From: Candidatus Peribacteria bacterium
GTDB lineage: Bacteria; Patescibacteriota; Gracilibacteria; Peribacterales; Peribacteraceae
DNA: 64,000 bases
Assembly (NCBI GenBank): GCA_023038255.1
Contig: CP082927.1
Coordinates: 1,175,243-1,239,242 of the forward strand
Direction: 5' to 3'
In this document: positions 39,691 to 48,450 of the stretch, in pieces
Position numbering within the stretch: the stretch's first letter is position 1
Layout: every line of letters begins with the position of its first letter
Notes under the pieces: model-generated
What the model was told of the DNA's origin: nothing
The model's input: only the letters and a program-made list of their open reading frames with translations
Databases searched by the model: none
Made by a program: the position numbers and the translations under genes

Positions 39691-40866
39691 ATGTTCAAGC
39701 GCATGGATCTCCTGCTCCTCGGCATCGCAATCGGCCTCGCGCTGTTTGGTCTTGCGATGATTGCGAGCGTGAGCGTGTTCAAGAGCTATCAGATTACGCA
39801 GAATCTTGTGAATCAGGGCCTGCTCGATGCGCCGCACAATGCGTTCTATCTGAAGCGCAGCGCCATGCATATTTTCTTCGGCCTCGGGGTGATGATGTTT
39901 GTGTCGATGATTCCCTATCGTCTGTGGGAGCGGTTCGCGCGCTGGCTGTTTTTGGGAACGATTCTCTCGCTGATCCTCGTGTTCATGCCGGGCCTCCGCA
40001 ACGAATACGGCACCGCAACCAGCTGGCTGATCCTCGGACCTATTTCCTTTCAGCCGTCGGAGTTTTTGAAAATCACACTCGTCTTTTACCTTGCTGTGTG
40101 GCTCCAGAAACGCGAGCAGCTGATCGGAACGTTTAAGGAAGGATTTTTGCCGTTTGCAATCCTGCTTCTGCTCTCCACTTTCCTCGTCGCCATCCAGCCG
40201 GATCTCGGATCGTTCCTGGTGCTGAGCGCCATTGCATCAACCATGTTCTTCATTGCGGGTGGCAACATTTTCCACCTGGCTGCCGGAGGCATTCTCGCCG
40301 GTGTGGCCGGACTGCCGGTTATCCTCAGCAAGCAATACGTGCGTGACCGTTTCGAGGCATGGCTCTCCCCGACTGATCCGCGCATCAGTGAGACGATCGG
40401 ATTCCAGATCAAACAGGCATTGATCGCGATCGGGTCCGGCGGCGCATTTGGCGTGGGGTACGGAAAGTCGATCCAGAAATTCGGGTACCTGCCGGAAGTG
40501 GAGTCCGACATGATTTTCTCTGCGATGGCGGAAGAGCTCGGTTTCTTCCGGTTGCTGATCATTCTTTCCATGTACGCCATCCTGATTATCCGCGGCTACA
40601 AAATCGCACGCGAAGCCCCGGACCGTTTCGGATTCCTGGTTGCAACCGGCATCACCACCTGGCTCGCGTTCCAGAGCATTATCAATATCTCCATCAACCT
40701 CGCACTCTTCCCGCTCACCGGACTCACGTTGCCATTCATCAGCTACGGAGGATCTTCCCTTCTCGCCACACTGATCGGCGTCGGCATTCTTCTGAATATT
40801 TCCATGTACTCAACGGAGGGAACACTCGCAGAGAGACGGCCGGCGCGGAAGCTGAAGATGATCTAA
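39691..40866 (+). CDS. ftsW: FtsW/RodA family peptidoglycan glycosyltransferase
   Basis: This 391-residue SEDS protein has about ten transmembrane helices and typical segments (FQPSEFLKITLVFYLAVW, GSGGAFGVGYGKSIQKFGYL, SDMIFSAMAEELGF, PFISYGGSSLLATL). SEDS proteins polymerise lipid II together with a class B PBP. FtsW is favoured over RodA because murG follows, as in division and wall clusters; RodA cannot be excluded. The cognate class B PBP is not in the window. Confidence 0.9.
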   Translation: MFKRMDLLLLGIAIGLALFGLAMIASVSVFKSYQITQNLVNQGLLDAPHNAFYLKRSAMHIFFGLGVMMFVSMIPYRLWERFARWLFLGTILSLILVFMPGLRNEYGTATSWLILGPISFQPSEFLKITLVFYLAVWLQKREQLIGTFKEGFLPFAILLLLSTFLVAIQPDLGSFLVLSAIASTMFFIAGGNIFHLAAGGILAGVAGLPVILSKQYVRDRFEAWLSPTDPRISETIGFQIKQALIAIGSGGAFGVGYGKSIQKFGYLPEVESDMIFSAMAEELGFFRLLIILSMYAILIIRGYKIAREAPDRFGFLVATGITTWLAFQSIINISINLALFPLTGLTLPFISYGGSSLLATLIGVGILLNISMYSTEGTLAERRPARKLKMI

Positions 40867-40869
40867 TGA

Positions 40870-40976
40870 GGTTATGGGTGACCGGTTATGAGTTATGGGG
40901 AATGGAATTTTTTTTGATTTTCTAAACTTCAAAGACGGCTCTTTCCCATAACTCATAACCCATCACCCATTACTCG
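40870..40976. repeat. ATAACCC inverted-repeat array
   Basis: The left arm (GGTTATGGGTGACCGGTTAT then GAGTTATGGGG, 40870-40900) and the right arm (CCCATAACTCATAACCCATC then ACCCATTACTC, 40945-40976) pair as a long degenerate hairpin in the ftsW-murG gap. Confidence 0.78.
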
Positions 40977-41023
40977 CCCGCCGCAACTAGTACTTCATCA
41001 CAGCAGTAACTATGATAGAGACC

Positions 41024-42091
41024 ATGCGCGTTTTATTTGTAAGCGGTGGATCCGGCGGACATCTCACTCCTCTCATCGCTGTGGAGCGTGCACTCAAAGA
41101 GATTGATCCGAAAGCAAAGTCTCATTTTCTCTGCTCCGCAAAACCGGCGGATGCCGTGTATCTGAAACACGAGAAAGTGGCATTCACGACAGCACCCATC
41201 CCGCGAAAAAATCTGATGCTTCCGGTGGTGTGGATGCGCAACGCCCGCATTGCAAAACGCGTCCTCAAAGAATTCAAGCCTGATGTGATTTTCAGTAAAG
41301 GAGGTGCCGTGAGTGTGCCGCTCTGTAAAATCGCACACCGCAAAGGTATTCCGATTGTCATTCATGAGTCCGACAGCGTCATGGGCAAAGCCAATAAAAT
41401 GATTGCCCCGATCGCAAGTGCCATCTGTGTCGGGTTTCCACCGAGCGACGAGCAGCGGAGTCTGGGGCCTGTCCCGATCGTGACCGGTAACCCGATCCGC
41501 AAAGTGATGACAAAAGGAAGCAGGAAGCGCGGACTCGATCTCGCTCACCTGACCGGCAAACATCCGGTGCTGCTGGTACTGGGTGGCAGTCAGGGGGCAG
41601 AGTCACTGAATGAATCCATCCGGTTGCATGTGAAAGAATTACTGCCGATGTGTGACATTGTGCATGTCACGGGCCCAGGAAAAACAGGAGCGAAGAGACA
41701 GGCCGGCTACTGGTCACGGGAGTTTGTCTATAACGAACTCGCGGACCTGTACGCGATTGCAGATCTCGCACTCTGCCGCGCCGGAGCAGGCACCATCAGT
41801 GAATGTGCTGCCAACCAGATCCCGATGATTCTTGTTCCCATCCGCGGACTCGCGAATGATCATCAGTACGAAAATGCGGTCCGTGCGGAATCAAAAAAAG
41901 CCGCGGTGATTCTCGAGCAGATTCATCTCGAGCACGATTTACCGTCCGTAGTTCGGTCGCTTCTTGCGAATAAGATGGAAAAACTGAAGCCGATGATCGC
42001 CGCGACCGCAGAATTACAGCAACCGGAAGCCGCTAGACGTATCGCTAAGATTCTTATCCAATGTATTGCATCACGGAAGATTCGCCATTAA
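41024..42091 (+). CDS. murG: Lipid II synthase MurG
   Basis: This 355-residue glycosyltransferase has the N-terminal GGSGGHLTP loop (residues 7-15), the middle [14 protein letters not shown] segment, and the C-terminal [13 protein letters not shown] donor-binding region. It adds GlcNAc to lipid I at the inner face of the membrane. The ATG at 41024 is preferred because TATGAT (41011-41016) is 7 bases upstream; the earlier ATG at 41012 lies in that -10. It follows ftsW after a hairpin array. Confidence 0.94.
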   Translation: MRVLFVSGGSGGHLTPLIAVERALKEIDPKAKSHFLCSAKPADAVYLKHEKVAFTTAPIPRKNLMLPVVWMRNARIAKRVLKEFKPDVIFSKGGAVSVPLCKIAHRKGIPIVIHESDSVMGKANKMIAPIASAICVGFPPSDEQRSLGPVPIVTGNPIRKVMTKGSRKRGLDLAHLTGKHPVLLVLGGSQGAESLNESIRLHVKELLPMCDIVHVTGPGKTGAKRQAGYWSREFVYNELADLYAIADLALCRAGAGTISECAANQIPMILVPIRGLANDHQYENAVRAESKKAAVILEQIHLEHDLPSVVRSLLANKMEKLKPMIAATAELQQPEAARRIAKILIQCIASRKIRH

Positions 42092-42102
42092 CGTTTACAC
42101 CT

Positions 42103-42780
42103 ATGTACAAATTCCTCATCCCACTTTTTGCTTTGGCGCTGCTCATAGGATGCACACCAAAGGACACCACCAACAACAACGACGGCGCAGACCAAACATC
42201 ATCCACAAACACATCCGTCTCTTCCTCTGCTACTGACGTGTCATCCAGCGTTTCCCCGACCGGCTTCAACGGCGCACTGCTCACCGGCAAGCACACGGTT
42301 ATCCTTGAGACATCCGAAGGCGATATCACTCTCGAACTCGATGCTGACAAAGCGCCAAAGACCGTCACGAACTTCGTGACTCTCTCCAAGATGGGCTACT
42401 ATAACGGCCTCACCTTCCACCGTGTCATCCCGAACTTCATGATCCAGGGTGGCGATCCGGAAGGAAACGGCACCGGTGGACAGAGTATCTTCGGTGAGTC
42501 TTTTGAAGACGAGCCGAACGATCTCACAATGGAAACAGGCGTTATTGCCATGGCAAACGCAGGTCCGAATACAAACGGCAGCCAGTTCTTCATTACAGTT
42601 GCCCCGACCAGCTGGCTCCAGGGCCGCCACACCATCTTCGGAAAGGTGGTAGAGGGAATGGATGTCGTAAACAAGATCGTGAATGTCCCCGTCAAAGTCC
42701 GCAGCTCAGAAGATCCGTACAACCCGCTCGCTGACCGCCCGACGACTCCGGTGACGTTTACACCGGAAGTGAAGGAATAA
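42103..42780 (+). CDS. Peptidyl-prolyl isomerase (cyclophilin), lipoprotein form
   Basis: This 225-residue protein has a lipoprotein signal with lipobox LLIGC (Cys about residue 18), a Thr/Ser/Asn-rich linker of about 45 residues and a cyclophilin domain ([39 protein letters not shown]). It would assist folding of exported proteins at the outer membrane face. It is followed by a cytosolic paralogue with the same core after a terminator. The start at 42103 fits the signal peptide. Confidence 0.94.
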   Translation: MYKFLIPLFALALLIGCTPKDTTNNNDGADQTSSTNTSVSSSATDVSSSVSPTGFNGALLTGKHTVILETSEGDITLELDADKAPKTVTNFVTLSKMGYYNGLTFHRVIPNFMIQGGDPEGNGTGGQSIFGESFEDEPNDLTMETGVIAMANAGPNTNGSQFFITVAPTSWLQGRHTIFGKVVEGMDVVNKIVNVPVKVRSSEDPYNPLADRPTTPVTFTPEVKE

Positions 42781-42808
42781 GGATAGGAAAGATCCTACTG
42801 TACGAAAG

Positions 42809-42837
42809 AACGGTCCTGCAAAACAGGGCCGTTTTAT
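42809..42837 (+). terminator. Terminator between the two cyclophilin genes
   Basis: AACGGTCCTG and CAGGGCCGTT pair around CAAAA, followed by TTATTG. Confidence 0.8.
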
Positions 42838-42899
42838 TGTCGTGAGGAAATGGCGTTTCCCTGTATACTGCCACTCTAGTGTTTCTTTCCTCTTTTTCT

Positions 42900-43391
42900 A
42901 TGTCCTCATTCGATGGCGATCTTCTCACCGGCACACACACCGTTACCATCAAAACATCCCATGGCGATATTGTCGTAGAGCTTGATGCCGACAAAGCGCC
43001 GAAGACCGTCACGAACTTCGTGACGCACTCCAAGAACGGATACTACGACGATCTGACATTCCACCGCGTCATCCCCGAGTTCATGATCCAGGGTGGTGAT
43101 CCATCCGGGAACGGAACGGGCGGCCATAGTATTTACGGAGAGACATTTGAAGACGAGCAGAATGATCTGAAAATGCTGCGCGGCGTCATCGCCATGGCGA
43201 ATGCCGGTCCGCACACGAACGGCAGCCAGTTCTTCATTACGGTGATTGATGCCCCCTGGCTCCAGAACCGCCACACCGTATTTGGACAGGTGAAAGAAGG
43301 CATGGATATTGTGGATCTCATCAGCCAGCTTGAGCGCGACCAGAACGATAAGCCACGTACGCCGGTCACATTTAAGCCGCACGTTCAGTAA
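42900..43391 (+). CDS. Peptidyl-prolyl isomerase (cyclophilin), cytosolic form
   Basis: This 163-residue cyclophilin ([35 protein letters not shown]) has no signal peptide. It is clearly related to the lipoprotein form just upstream, so the pair looks like a tandem duplication. A TATACT lies at 42864-42869. A GTG at 42879, 9 bases after it, is an alternative leaderless start that would add 7 residues; the ATG at 42900 is the conventional choice. Confidence 0.94.
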   Translation: MSSFDGDLLTGTHTVTIKTSHGDIVVELDADKAPKTVTNFVTHSKNGYYDDLTFHRVIPEFMIQGGDPSGNGTGGHSIYGETFEDEQNDLKMLRGVIAMANAGPHTNGSQFFITVIDAPWLQNRHTVFGQVKEGMDIVDLISQLERDQNDKPRTPVTFKPHVQ

Positions 43392-43408
43392 GAATAAAAG
43401 ACACGACA

Positions 43409-43439
43409 AACAGCCCGCCGATGGAAACGGCGGGCTGTT
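43409..43439. terminator. Bidirectional terminator
   Basis: AACAGCCCGCCG and CGGCGGGCTGTT form a 12-bp stem around ATGGAAA, between convergent genes. Confidence 0.8.
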
Positions 43440-43474
43440 AATCTGAAGACTTCAGGCACTTGATAGTTTGATGA

Positions 43475-44077
43475 TCAATCGGCGAGAACGATACAGGTGT
43501 ACTTATTGATCACGCCGATCGGAATGCATTTCTCGAGCAGCGCGAGCCGCGCTACAAGATCGGTTGCATTCTCCGGAGATGCTGCCGGCGTTTCATAGCC
43601 GCGAACGATGAACTGCTCCATCACCTCGCAGATCGTCTCCTGCACAATCGTCAAAAGCTCTAGGTCCAGATACGCATAGCGTGCTTCCAACGCGCCATAG
43701 TATCTGTTGCCGGGCATATCGGCAGCACCTTGCTCGGGATTATCGAACTCCGGCGGATCTTCCAGAAGCGCATTTAGATCATCTCTAAATGATGTTCCTG
43801 GTTGCAAAGTTGCCCATTCCAGCCGCTCCTTCCAGAATGCAATGGCACTCAGTGTCGTAGGCAACGTCTCTGCACGTGAGAGCGACACACACTGAACTTC
43901 ATTCACGCGCTCAAACTCCGCGTGCACTGCTGCCACTACGCGAGCCAACGGAACATTCTCCCGCGGCTGGAGCGAAAGCTGTGCGGCCACCTGTTTTTCC
44001 CAGTCATCCACATAACGAAACCACGCACTCCCACCCCGCTTTTCCAGTAAAGCCTTCCATGCAACAAGCGACGACAT
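43475..44077 (-). CDS. Hypothetical soluble protein
   Basis: This 200-residue protein looks helical (FRYVDDWEKQVAAQLSLQ, RYAYLDLELLTIVQETICEVMEQF). I recognise no domain. Its ATG at 44077 has GGAGAA 8 bases upstream and a leader of about 60 bases from an AT-rich promoter region, so it belongs to the leadered minority of genes. It is divergent from gltX. Confidence 0.65.
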   Translation of the reverse strand: MSSLVAWKALLEKRGGSAWFRYVDDWEKQVAAQLSLQPRENVPLARVVAAVHAEFERVNEVQCVSLSRAETLPTTLSAIAFWKERLEWATLQPGTSFRDDLNALLEDPPEFDNPEQGAADMPGNRYYGALEARYAYLDLELLTIVQETICEVMEQFIVRGYETPAASPENATDLVARLALLEKCIPIGVINKYTCIVLAD

Positions 44078-44225
44078 GATCGTTCTCCAGTGCTGTGAAG
44101 TTCCTCAGAAACCAATCAAACACAGTAGTTTGACATAAATATACTTTAATTTGATTATAATATATTGTCAAAAGACAACAGCTTTGCGCTATAAAGAAGC
44201 TCTTTTCCCCACTACAATGCGGCAT
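44078..44225. promoter_or_regulatory. AT-rich divergent promoter region
   Basis: The region contains TATAAT-like hexamers on the minus strand near 44160 for the hypothetical gene, and TACAAT (44213-44218) on the plus strand 7 bases before gltX. No gene is present. Confidence 0.5.
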
Positions 44226-45683
44226 ATGCGCACCCGTTTCGCCCCCTCCCCCACAGGCTCCCTCCACATTGGCGGCCTCCGCACGGCGCTCTACAGTTAC
44301 CTGCTTGCGAAGCAGAGCGACGGGGAATTTTTCCTGAGAATTGAAGACACGGACCAGGCGCGTGAAGTGGCGGGTGCAGTTGATATTATTCTGAAAGGTC
44401 TGCACTGGGCCGGTATTGATCCTGATGAAGGTGTGGTGATGATAGACGGTGTTCCCGGTGAGCGCGGCGAGAAAGGTCCGTACTACCAGTCAAAGCGTTT
44501 GGCACTCTATAGAAAACACGTTGATGAACTCCTTGCAGCAGGTCACGCATATCCGTGCTTCTGTACGCCGGAGAGACTGGAGCAGATGCGCAACGCGCAG
44601 TCCGAAAAGCATCAGGCGCCGATGTATGACCGGCAGTGTTTGCGGCTCGGCAAAGAAGAGATTGAAACACGCCTGAAGAACAACGAACCGCACGTCATCC
44701 GCATGAAAATCCCCCATCACGAAACGATTGAATTTGATGACGACGTCCGCGGGCGCGTCAGTTTTCAGGGGCGCACAATTGATGATCAGGTACTGCTCAA
44801 GAGCGACGGCTTCCCGACGTATCATCTCGCGCACGTGGTCGATGATCATTACATGGAAACCGATGTCGTGCTGCGCGGCGAAGAATGGCTCTCCAGCCTC
44901 CCGAAACACCTTCTGCTCTTCCGCCAGTTGGGTTGGACACCTCCACGCTACGCACATGTCTCGCTGCTGCTGAACAAAGACAAGACCAAACTCAGCAAGC
45001 GCCAGAACTCTGTCTCAGTCGAAGAATACATCGACAAAGGATACCTGCCCGAAGCCATCGTGAACTTCATTGCGATGCTCGGATGGAATTCAGGAACGAC
45101 CCAGGACATGTTCACCATGCAGGAACTCATTGAACAGTTCAGCCTGGAGCGCGTGCAGAAAGCAGGCGCAATCTTCGATACCGAAAAGCTGGATTGGTTG
45201 CAGGGCCAATGGATGCGGAAACTCACCGTCGATGAATTCATGAAGCGCATTTCTCCGCTCGTTGCATCTGTCCATCCGGAAGCTGCAGATGATGACCAGT
45301 TTGAAAAGAAGGCAGCACTGATTCAGGAGCGCATCACCTTCTTTCATGAGGCCCCGGATATGCTCGGATATTTCTACAAAGCGCCGGCCATCAACATGAA
45401 ACTCATTGCGAGCAAGAAGCAGAAAGTCGAAGCCGCAGATGTGCCGCGCATTGTGAACATTCTTGTGGAAACACTGGAACCGATTGATGCCGGAAACTGG
45501 AATGAGGCAGCGATTGAAGCGGCAAGCCGTGCAGCGATTGAGAAAGAAGGACTGAAACTCGGACAGCTCCTCTGGCCGTTGCGTGCGATTCTGACGGGTC
45601 GTGAATATAGTCCGGGCGCGTTTGAAGTGGCGACGGTGCTGGGAAAGGAGGAGGTGATGAAGAGAGTGAAAGGGGCACAATAA
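44226..45683 (+). CDS. gltX: Glutamate-tRNA ligase
   Basis: This 485-residue class I synthetase has the HIGH-type motif in FAPSPTGSLHIGGLRTALYS and the KMSKS-type motif as KLSKR. The Glu-specific DTDQAR and LRGEEWLSSLPKH segments are present. It charges tRNA-Glu in the cytosol; many bacteria without GlnRS also charge tRNA-Gln, but this cannot be judged here. The start at 44226 is set by TACAAT 7 bases upstream; longer frames cross the promoter. Confidence 0.96.
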   Translation: MRTRFAPSPTGSLHIGGLRTALYSYLLAKQSDGEFFLRIEDTDQAREVAGAVDIILKGLHWAGIDPDEGVVMIDGVPGERGEKGPYYQSKRLALYRKHVDELLAAGHAYPCFCTPERLEQMRNAQSEKHQAPMYDRQCLRLGKEEIETRLKNNEPHVIRMKIPHHETIEFDDDVRGRVSFQGRTIDDQVLLKSDGFPTYHLAHVVDDHYMETDVVLRGEEWLSSLPKHLLLFRQLGWTPPRYAHVSLLLNKDKTKLSKRQNSVSVEEYIDKGYLPEAIVNFIAMLGWNSGTTQDMFTMQELIEQFSLERVQKAGAIFDTEKLDWLQGQWMRKLTVDEFMKRISPLVASVHPEAADDDQFEKKAALIQERITFFHEAPDMLGYFYKAPAINMKLIASKKQKVEAADVPRIVNILVETLEPIDAGNWNEAAIEAASRAAIEKEGLKLGQLLWPLRAILTGREYSPGAFEVATVLGKEEVMKRVKGAQ

Positions 45684-45806
45684 TGCTTTTCTCTTTTGTA
45701 TATCAGATATTGACTAATTTAATAATTAATTGTTTAATATACATAGCTCATTCACATGGCATTGTTGCCTGAGAGCCGATTTGCACCTTCGAGAGGGAGA
45801 GAAAAA
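45684..45806 (+). promoter_or_regulatory. AT-rich promoter and leader of the 124-residue gene
   Basis: TAATAT near 45735 is a likely -10 in an AT-rich tract. The leader holds GGCATTGTTGCC (a small hairpin) similar to GCATCGTTGCC in the leader at 27743, and AGAGGGAGAG before the ATG. Confidence 0.45.
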
Positions 45807-46181
45807 ATGTTCTATCTTCTGCTACTTGTCTGGGCCACCATGATTGTATGTCTGGCGTGGCCAAAGACGTCCGCACTGCCGCGCAAAATCCTCTGGGAGC
45901 TGCGCAAGGAGTTCGCGCAGAATGGGGATGGGAATTGGGAGTCAGACAGCTTCTTCTTCCAGTTACACAGCTGGGGAGTTGGAAGCCAAGAGCTCTATGT
46001 CCGCTTCAAAAAGGACAGCAAAGAGTTCACGTTTGTATTCCAGCAAAGCGTGATCAAATGGATGAAGGGGGCAGATGGCACGCGTCATTGCGACGATCTG
46101 CGTGAAGAGGATGAACCTCTTTATACGAGAATCCTCAACACGGTCAGAGCCATCGTCAACGCGCGCGAGTGTCCGGCATAA
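45807..46181 (+). CDS. Small membrane-anchored hypothetical protein
   Basis: This 124-residue protein has an N-terminal helix (FYLLLLVWATMIVCLAW, 2-18) and a soluble domain (SFFFQLHSWGVGSQELYVRF, FVFQQSVIKWMKGADG) of unknown type. A GGGAGA ribosome site fixes the ATG. A strong terminator follows, so it is a single-gene leadered unit like those at 27.8 and 33.6-37.8 kb. Confidence 0.7.
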   Translation: MFYLLLLVWATMIVCLAWPKTSALPRKILWELRKEFAQNGDGNWESDSFFFQLHSWGVGSQELYVRFKKDSKEFTFVFQQSVIKWMKGADGTRHCDDLREEDEPLYTRILNTVRAIVNARECPA

Positions 46182-46205
46182 AAAGCCAACGACTGAGCAG
46201 CCTGG

Positions 46206-46241
46206 ACCCTTTATCTCCTGGAGATGAAGGGTTCTTTTTTT
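46206..46241 (+). terminator. Terminator of the 124-residue gene
   Basis: ACCCTTTATCTC and GAGATGAAGGGT form a 12-base stem followed by TCTTTTTTT. Confidence 0.9.
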
Positions 46242-46259
46242 CGTGCTACACTCCTCTCC

Positions 46260-46718
46260 ATGAGCACCCAAGACAACGAACTCGAAGTCCAATTCAAACC
46301 CGAAACCGGCAAAGCGGTGATTGAAGGAAAAACCGTGGTCCCCTTTCAGGCGTTTATCACGCTTGTCCTGCAGAAAAAAGTGCTGCAGCTTGCAAAAACA
46401 TGGGGCAAGCATCCGGTTATTCTGGACAGCGAACTCCTCACCAGTCTCGCAAGTGCACCCGGAGACAGTCAGGAGAACCGGTCCAATATGGTTATGGTCA
46501 GCCTCATTACCGGCGTACTTCTTGGTATTACCGGACTGGCGATTCTCCAGATTGCCCTCCTCCTTGTGAAAATCCCGCTTGGCTACAAAGAGCTTGGCAT
46601 TATTGCCGGCAGTATTGTGGCAGTGTTTCTCCTGCTGATGATGGCGATGAAAATGCGCAAACCCAAAAGTGAGAAATTAGTCGAAGCAATGGAACATGTT
46701 GCGTCATTTTTGAAGTAG
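46260..46718 (+). CDS. Hypothetical two-TM protein
   Basis: This 152-residue protein has a soluble N-terminal half (FKPETGKAVIEGKTVVPFQA) and two transmembrane helices (about 77-100 and 110-132). No family was recognised. TACACT (46247-46252) lies 7 bases before the ATG at 46260, so it is predicted to be leaderless. Confidence 0.68.
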   Translation: MSTQDNELEVQFKPETGKAVIEGKTVVPFQAFITLVLQKKVLQLAKTWGKHPVILDSELLTSLASAPGDSQENRSNMVMVSLITGVLLGITGLAILQIALLLVKIPLGYKELGIIAGSIVAVFLLLMMAMKMRKPKSEKLVEAMEHVASFLK

Positions 46719-46758
46719 TTTTTTGAGCTTTTAGCTTCTAGCTTTCGGCTTTTAGGAT
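46719..46758. repeat. AGCTTTTAGCTTCTAGC short-word array
   Basis: GAGCTTTTAGCTTCTAGC then TTTCGGCTTTTAGGATTT lies just before the murB -10. It belongs to the AGCTTTT word family. Confidence 0.6.
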
Positions 46759-46774
46759 TTATACTGATCAAGTT

Positions 46775-47641
46775 ATGTTCCAAGAGATGATTTCTGTCGG
46801 CGGCAAAACCACTATGCGCATTGGCGGCCAAGCCAGGTATTACGCAGAGCTTGCAACAAAAGACGATGCCGAGGCGGCGCGCGATTTTGCCCAGGCGCAT
46901 GAAGTGCCGCTTATCGCCCTTGGTGGCGGCAGCAATACCGTGTTTGCAGATGGCGTGATTGATGCACTGGTCGTCCGCATCAAGAATGATGAAACAAAGA
47001 TCGAAGGAAATACGGTGCGTGTGGGCAGCGGCAAAAACCTGCCGATGCTCATCAATGAACTCGCAAAGCACAATCTCGACCTCTCCCCGCTCACAGGAAT
47101 TCTGGGGACAGTGGGAGGCGCTGTTTTCGGCAATGCAGGACAAGGCCCCGGCGGCATCTGGATGGATACATTCGTGAAAGAAGTGCTTGTTCTGGAGGAA
47201 GGTGAATGGAAGATTTTCAAGAAAGAAGACTGTGATTTCGGCTACCGCGAAAGCACCTTCAAACACGGCCCCGAGGCCGGCACCATCATTTGGGACGTAT
47301 TACTGGAGGTGCCCTCAAAACCGATGATGGAGATTGAGGAAACAATCCAGAGCCTTCTTAAGCGCAGAATCGAAACGCAGCCACACGTGAAAACAGCAGG
47401 CTCCTGTTTTAAGGCAATCAATAACACGCCGGCATGGATGCTGATTGATGCGGCAGGGCTCCGCGGCTACAGCGTGGGTGATGTGCAGATTGCGGAAAAG
47501 CACGCGAACTTCCTGTTGAATACAGGCAAGGCAACATTTGAGGATGCCGTGAAACTGGTCAACAATGTAAAAGGCGCTGTCAGTGAACCACTCGACGTCG
47601 AGATGCGGTTTATCGGGAATGACGGATCACTCGTTTTCTAA
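46775..47641 (+). CDS. murB: UDP-N-acetylenolpyruvoylglucosamine reductase
   Basis: This 288-residue FAD enzyme has the MurB motifs: TTMRIGGQARYY, LGGGSNTVF (about 49-57), GTVGGAVFGNAGQGP, FGYRESTFK with the catalytic Arg region, and TAGSCFK with the Ser that donates a proton, then AEKHANFLLN. It reduces enolpyruvyl-UDP-GlcNAc to UDP-MurNAc. TATACT lies 9 bases upstream. The 3' end overlaps the convergent hypothetical gene by 15 bases. Confidence 0.95.
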   Translation: MFQEMISVGGKTTMRIGGQARYYAELATKDDAEAARDFAQAHEVPLIALGGGSNTVFADGVIDALVVRIKNDETKIEGNTVRVGSGKNLPMLINELAKHNLDLSPLTGILGTVGGAVFGNAGQGPGGIWMDTFVKEVLVLEEGEWKIFKKEDCDFGYRESTFKHGPEAGTIIWDVLLEVPSKPMMEIEETIQSLLKRRIETQPHVKTAGSCFKAINNTPAWMLIDAAGLRGYSVGDVQIAEKHANFLLNTGKATFEDAVKLVNNVKGAVSEPLDVEMRFIGNDGSLVF

Positions 47642-47929
47642 AGCATTACCAAGACGTATTTTCACTGCTTGGATAAGTTTATCCGCATCTTCCTGTGTAA
47701 GGCTCAAATCAGGATTATCTGCATATTTCTGGAGCAGTTCGCACATCTTTTCCCTGCTTTCAGTGTCATATAAAAACACATAACGTTCTCCAGACGTCGC
47801 TAACGCCAGTACATTTGTGGAATTTCGTTTATCTTCGCCATTTACAGTATCTACATCTGCGTGATGATCAAGTGGCATGCGACATACGCTACCCTTCCTG
47901 ACCCTGTATTCAAGAGCTTTTTCCTGCAA
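47627..47929 (-). CDS. Hypothetical small protein
   Basis: This 100-residue soluble protein (TNVLALATSGERYVFLYD, SREKMCELLQKYADNPDL, LTQEDADKLIQAVKIRLG) has no known domain. It reads like a compact alpha-beta fold. Its 3' end overlaps murB by 15 bases. No -10 was firmly placed. Confidence 0.6.
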   Translation of the reverse strand: MQEKALEYRVRKGSVCRMPLDHHADVDTVNGEDKRNSTNVLALATSGERYVFLYDTESREKMCELLQKYADNPDLSLTQEDADKLIQAVKIRLGNALENE

Positions 47930-47973
47930 AAAATCTCTTGCAGTTCTAAAAAACCAGAGGACACTGAGCCCTA

Positions 47974-48450
47974 ATGCTTGAGTTAATAGAATTCGAGATT
48001 CTTGAAGAAGATACAGTCACCACTGCGTCTCCTGATGGTATTGATGCAATGGAAAAAACCGAACAGGACCCGGACCTGGGGCGGTATTCGATTGAAGGAC
48101 TGTCTCTTTCATTTGTGAAAGGATATCTGCGTATACGCTTTTGCATCCCCAGAAATTTCCCGAATATAGAGGTACTGCCACAAGGAATCGTGGTCCCGAT
48201 TCCAGACCTTGGAGAACATAAAAATAGCAGAGAGAAAGCTGCCTATTTTTGCTATACCGATACAGGCGCTATTGAATGGGCAACCTGGGAGCGCGACAGT
48301 GCATCAGAGCCGTGGCAAAAGCCGGAATTCACAAAACTTATTTTTCAGCCGGAAGCCATCCCCGACATCCTTCAAGAGTGCATGGAACAAGTAAACTGGA
48401 GTGCGATGCAGCGCACAAAGTTCCAATTCACCGGAGAAGCAGACGATTAG
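47974..48450 (+). CDS. Hypothetical acidic protein
   Basis: This 158-residue acidic soluble protein (IEGLSLSFVKGYLRIRFCIP, GIVVPIPDLGEHKNSREKAA) has no recognised domain. GACACT is 8 bases before the ATG at 47974. Its TAG stop overlaps the TAA stop of the convergent ssb gene. Confidence 0.62.
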   Translation: MLELIEFEILEEDTVTTASPDGIDAMEKTEQDPDLGRYSIEGLSLSFVKGYLRIRFCIPRNFPNIEVLPQGIVVPIPDLGEHKNSREKAAYFCYTDTGAIEWATWERDSASEPWQKPEFTKLIFQPEAIPDILQECMEQVNWSAMQRTKFQFTGEADD

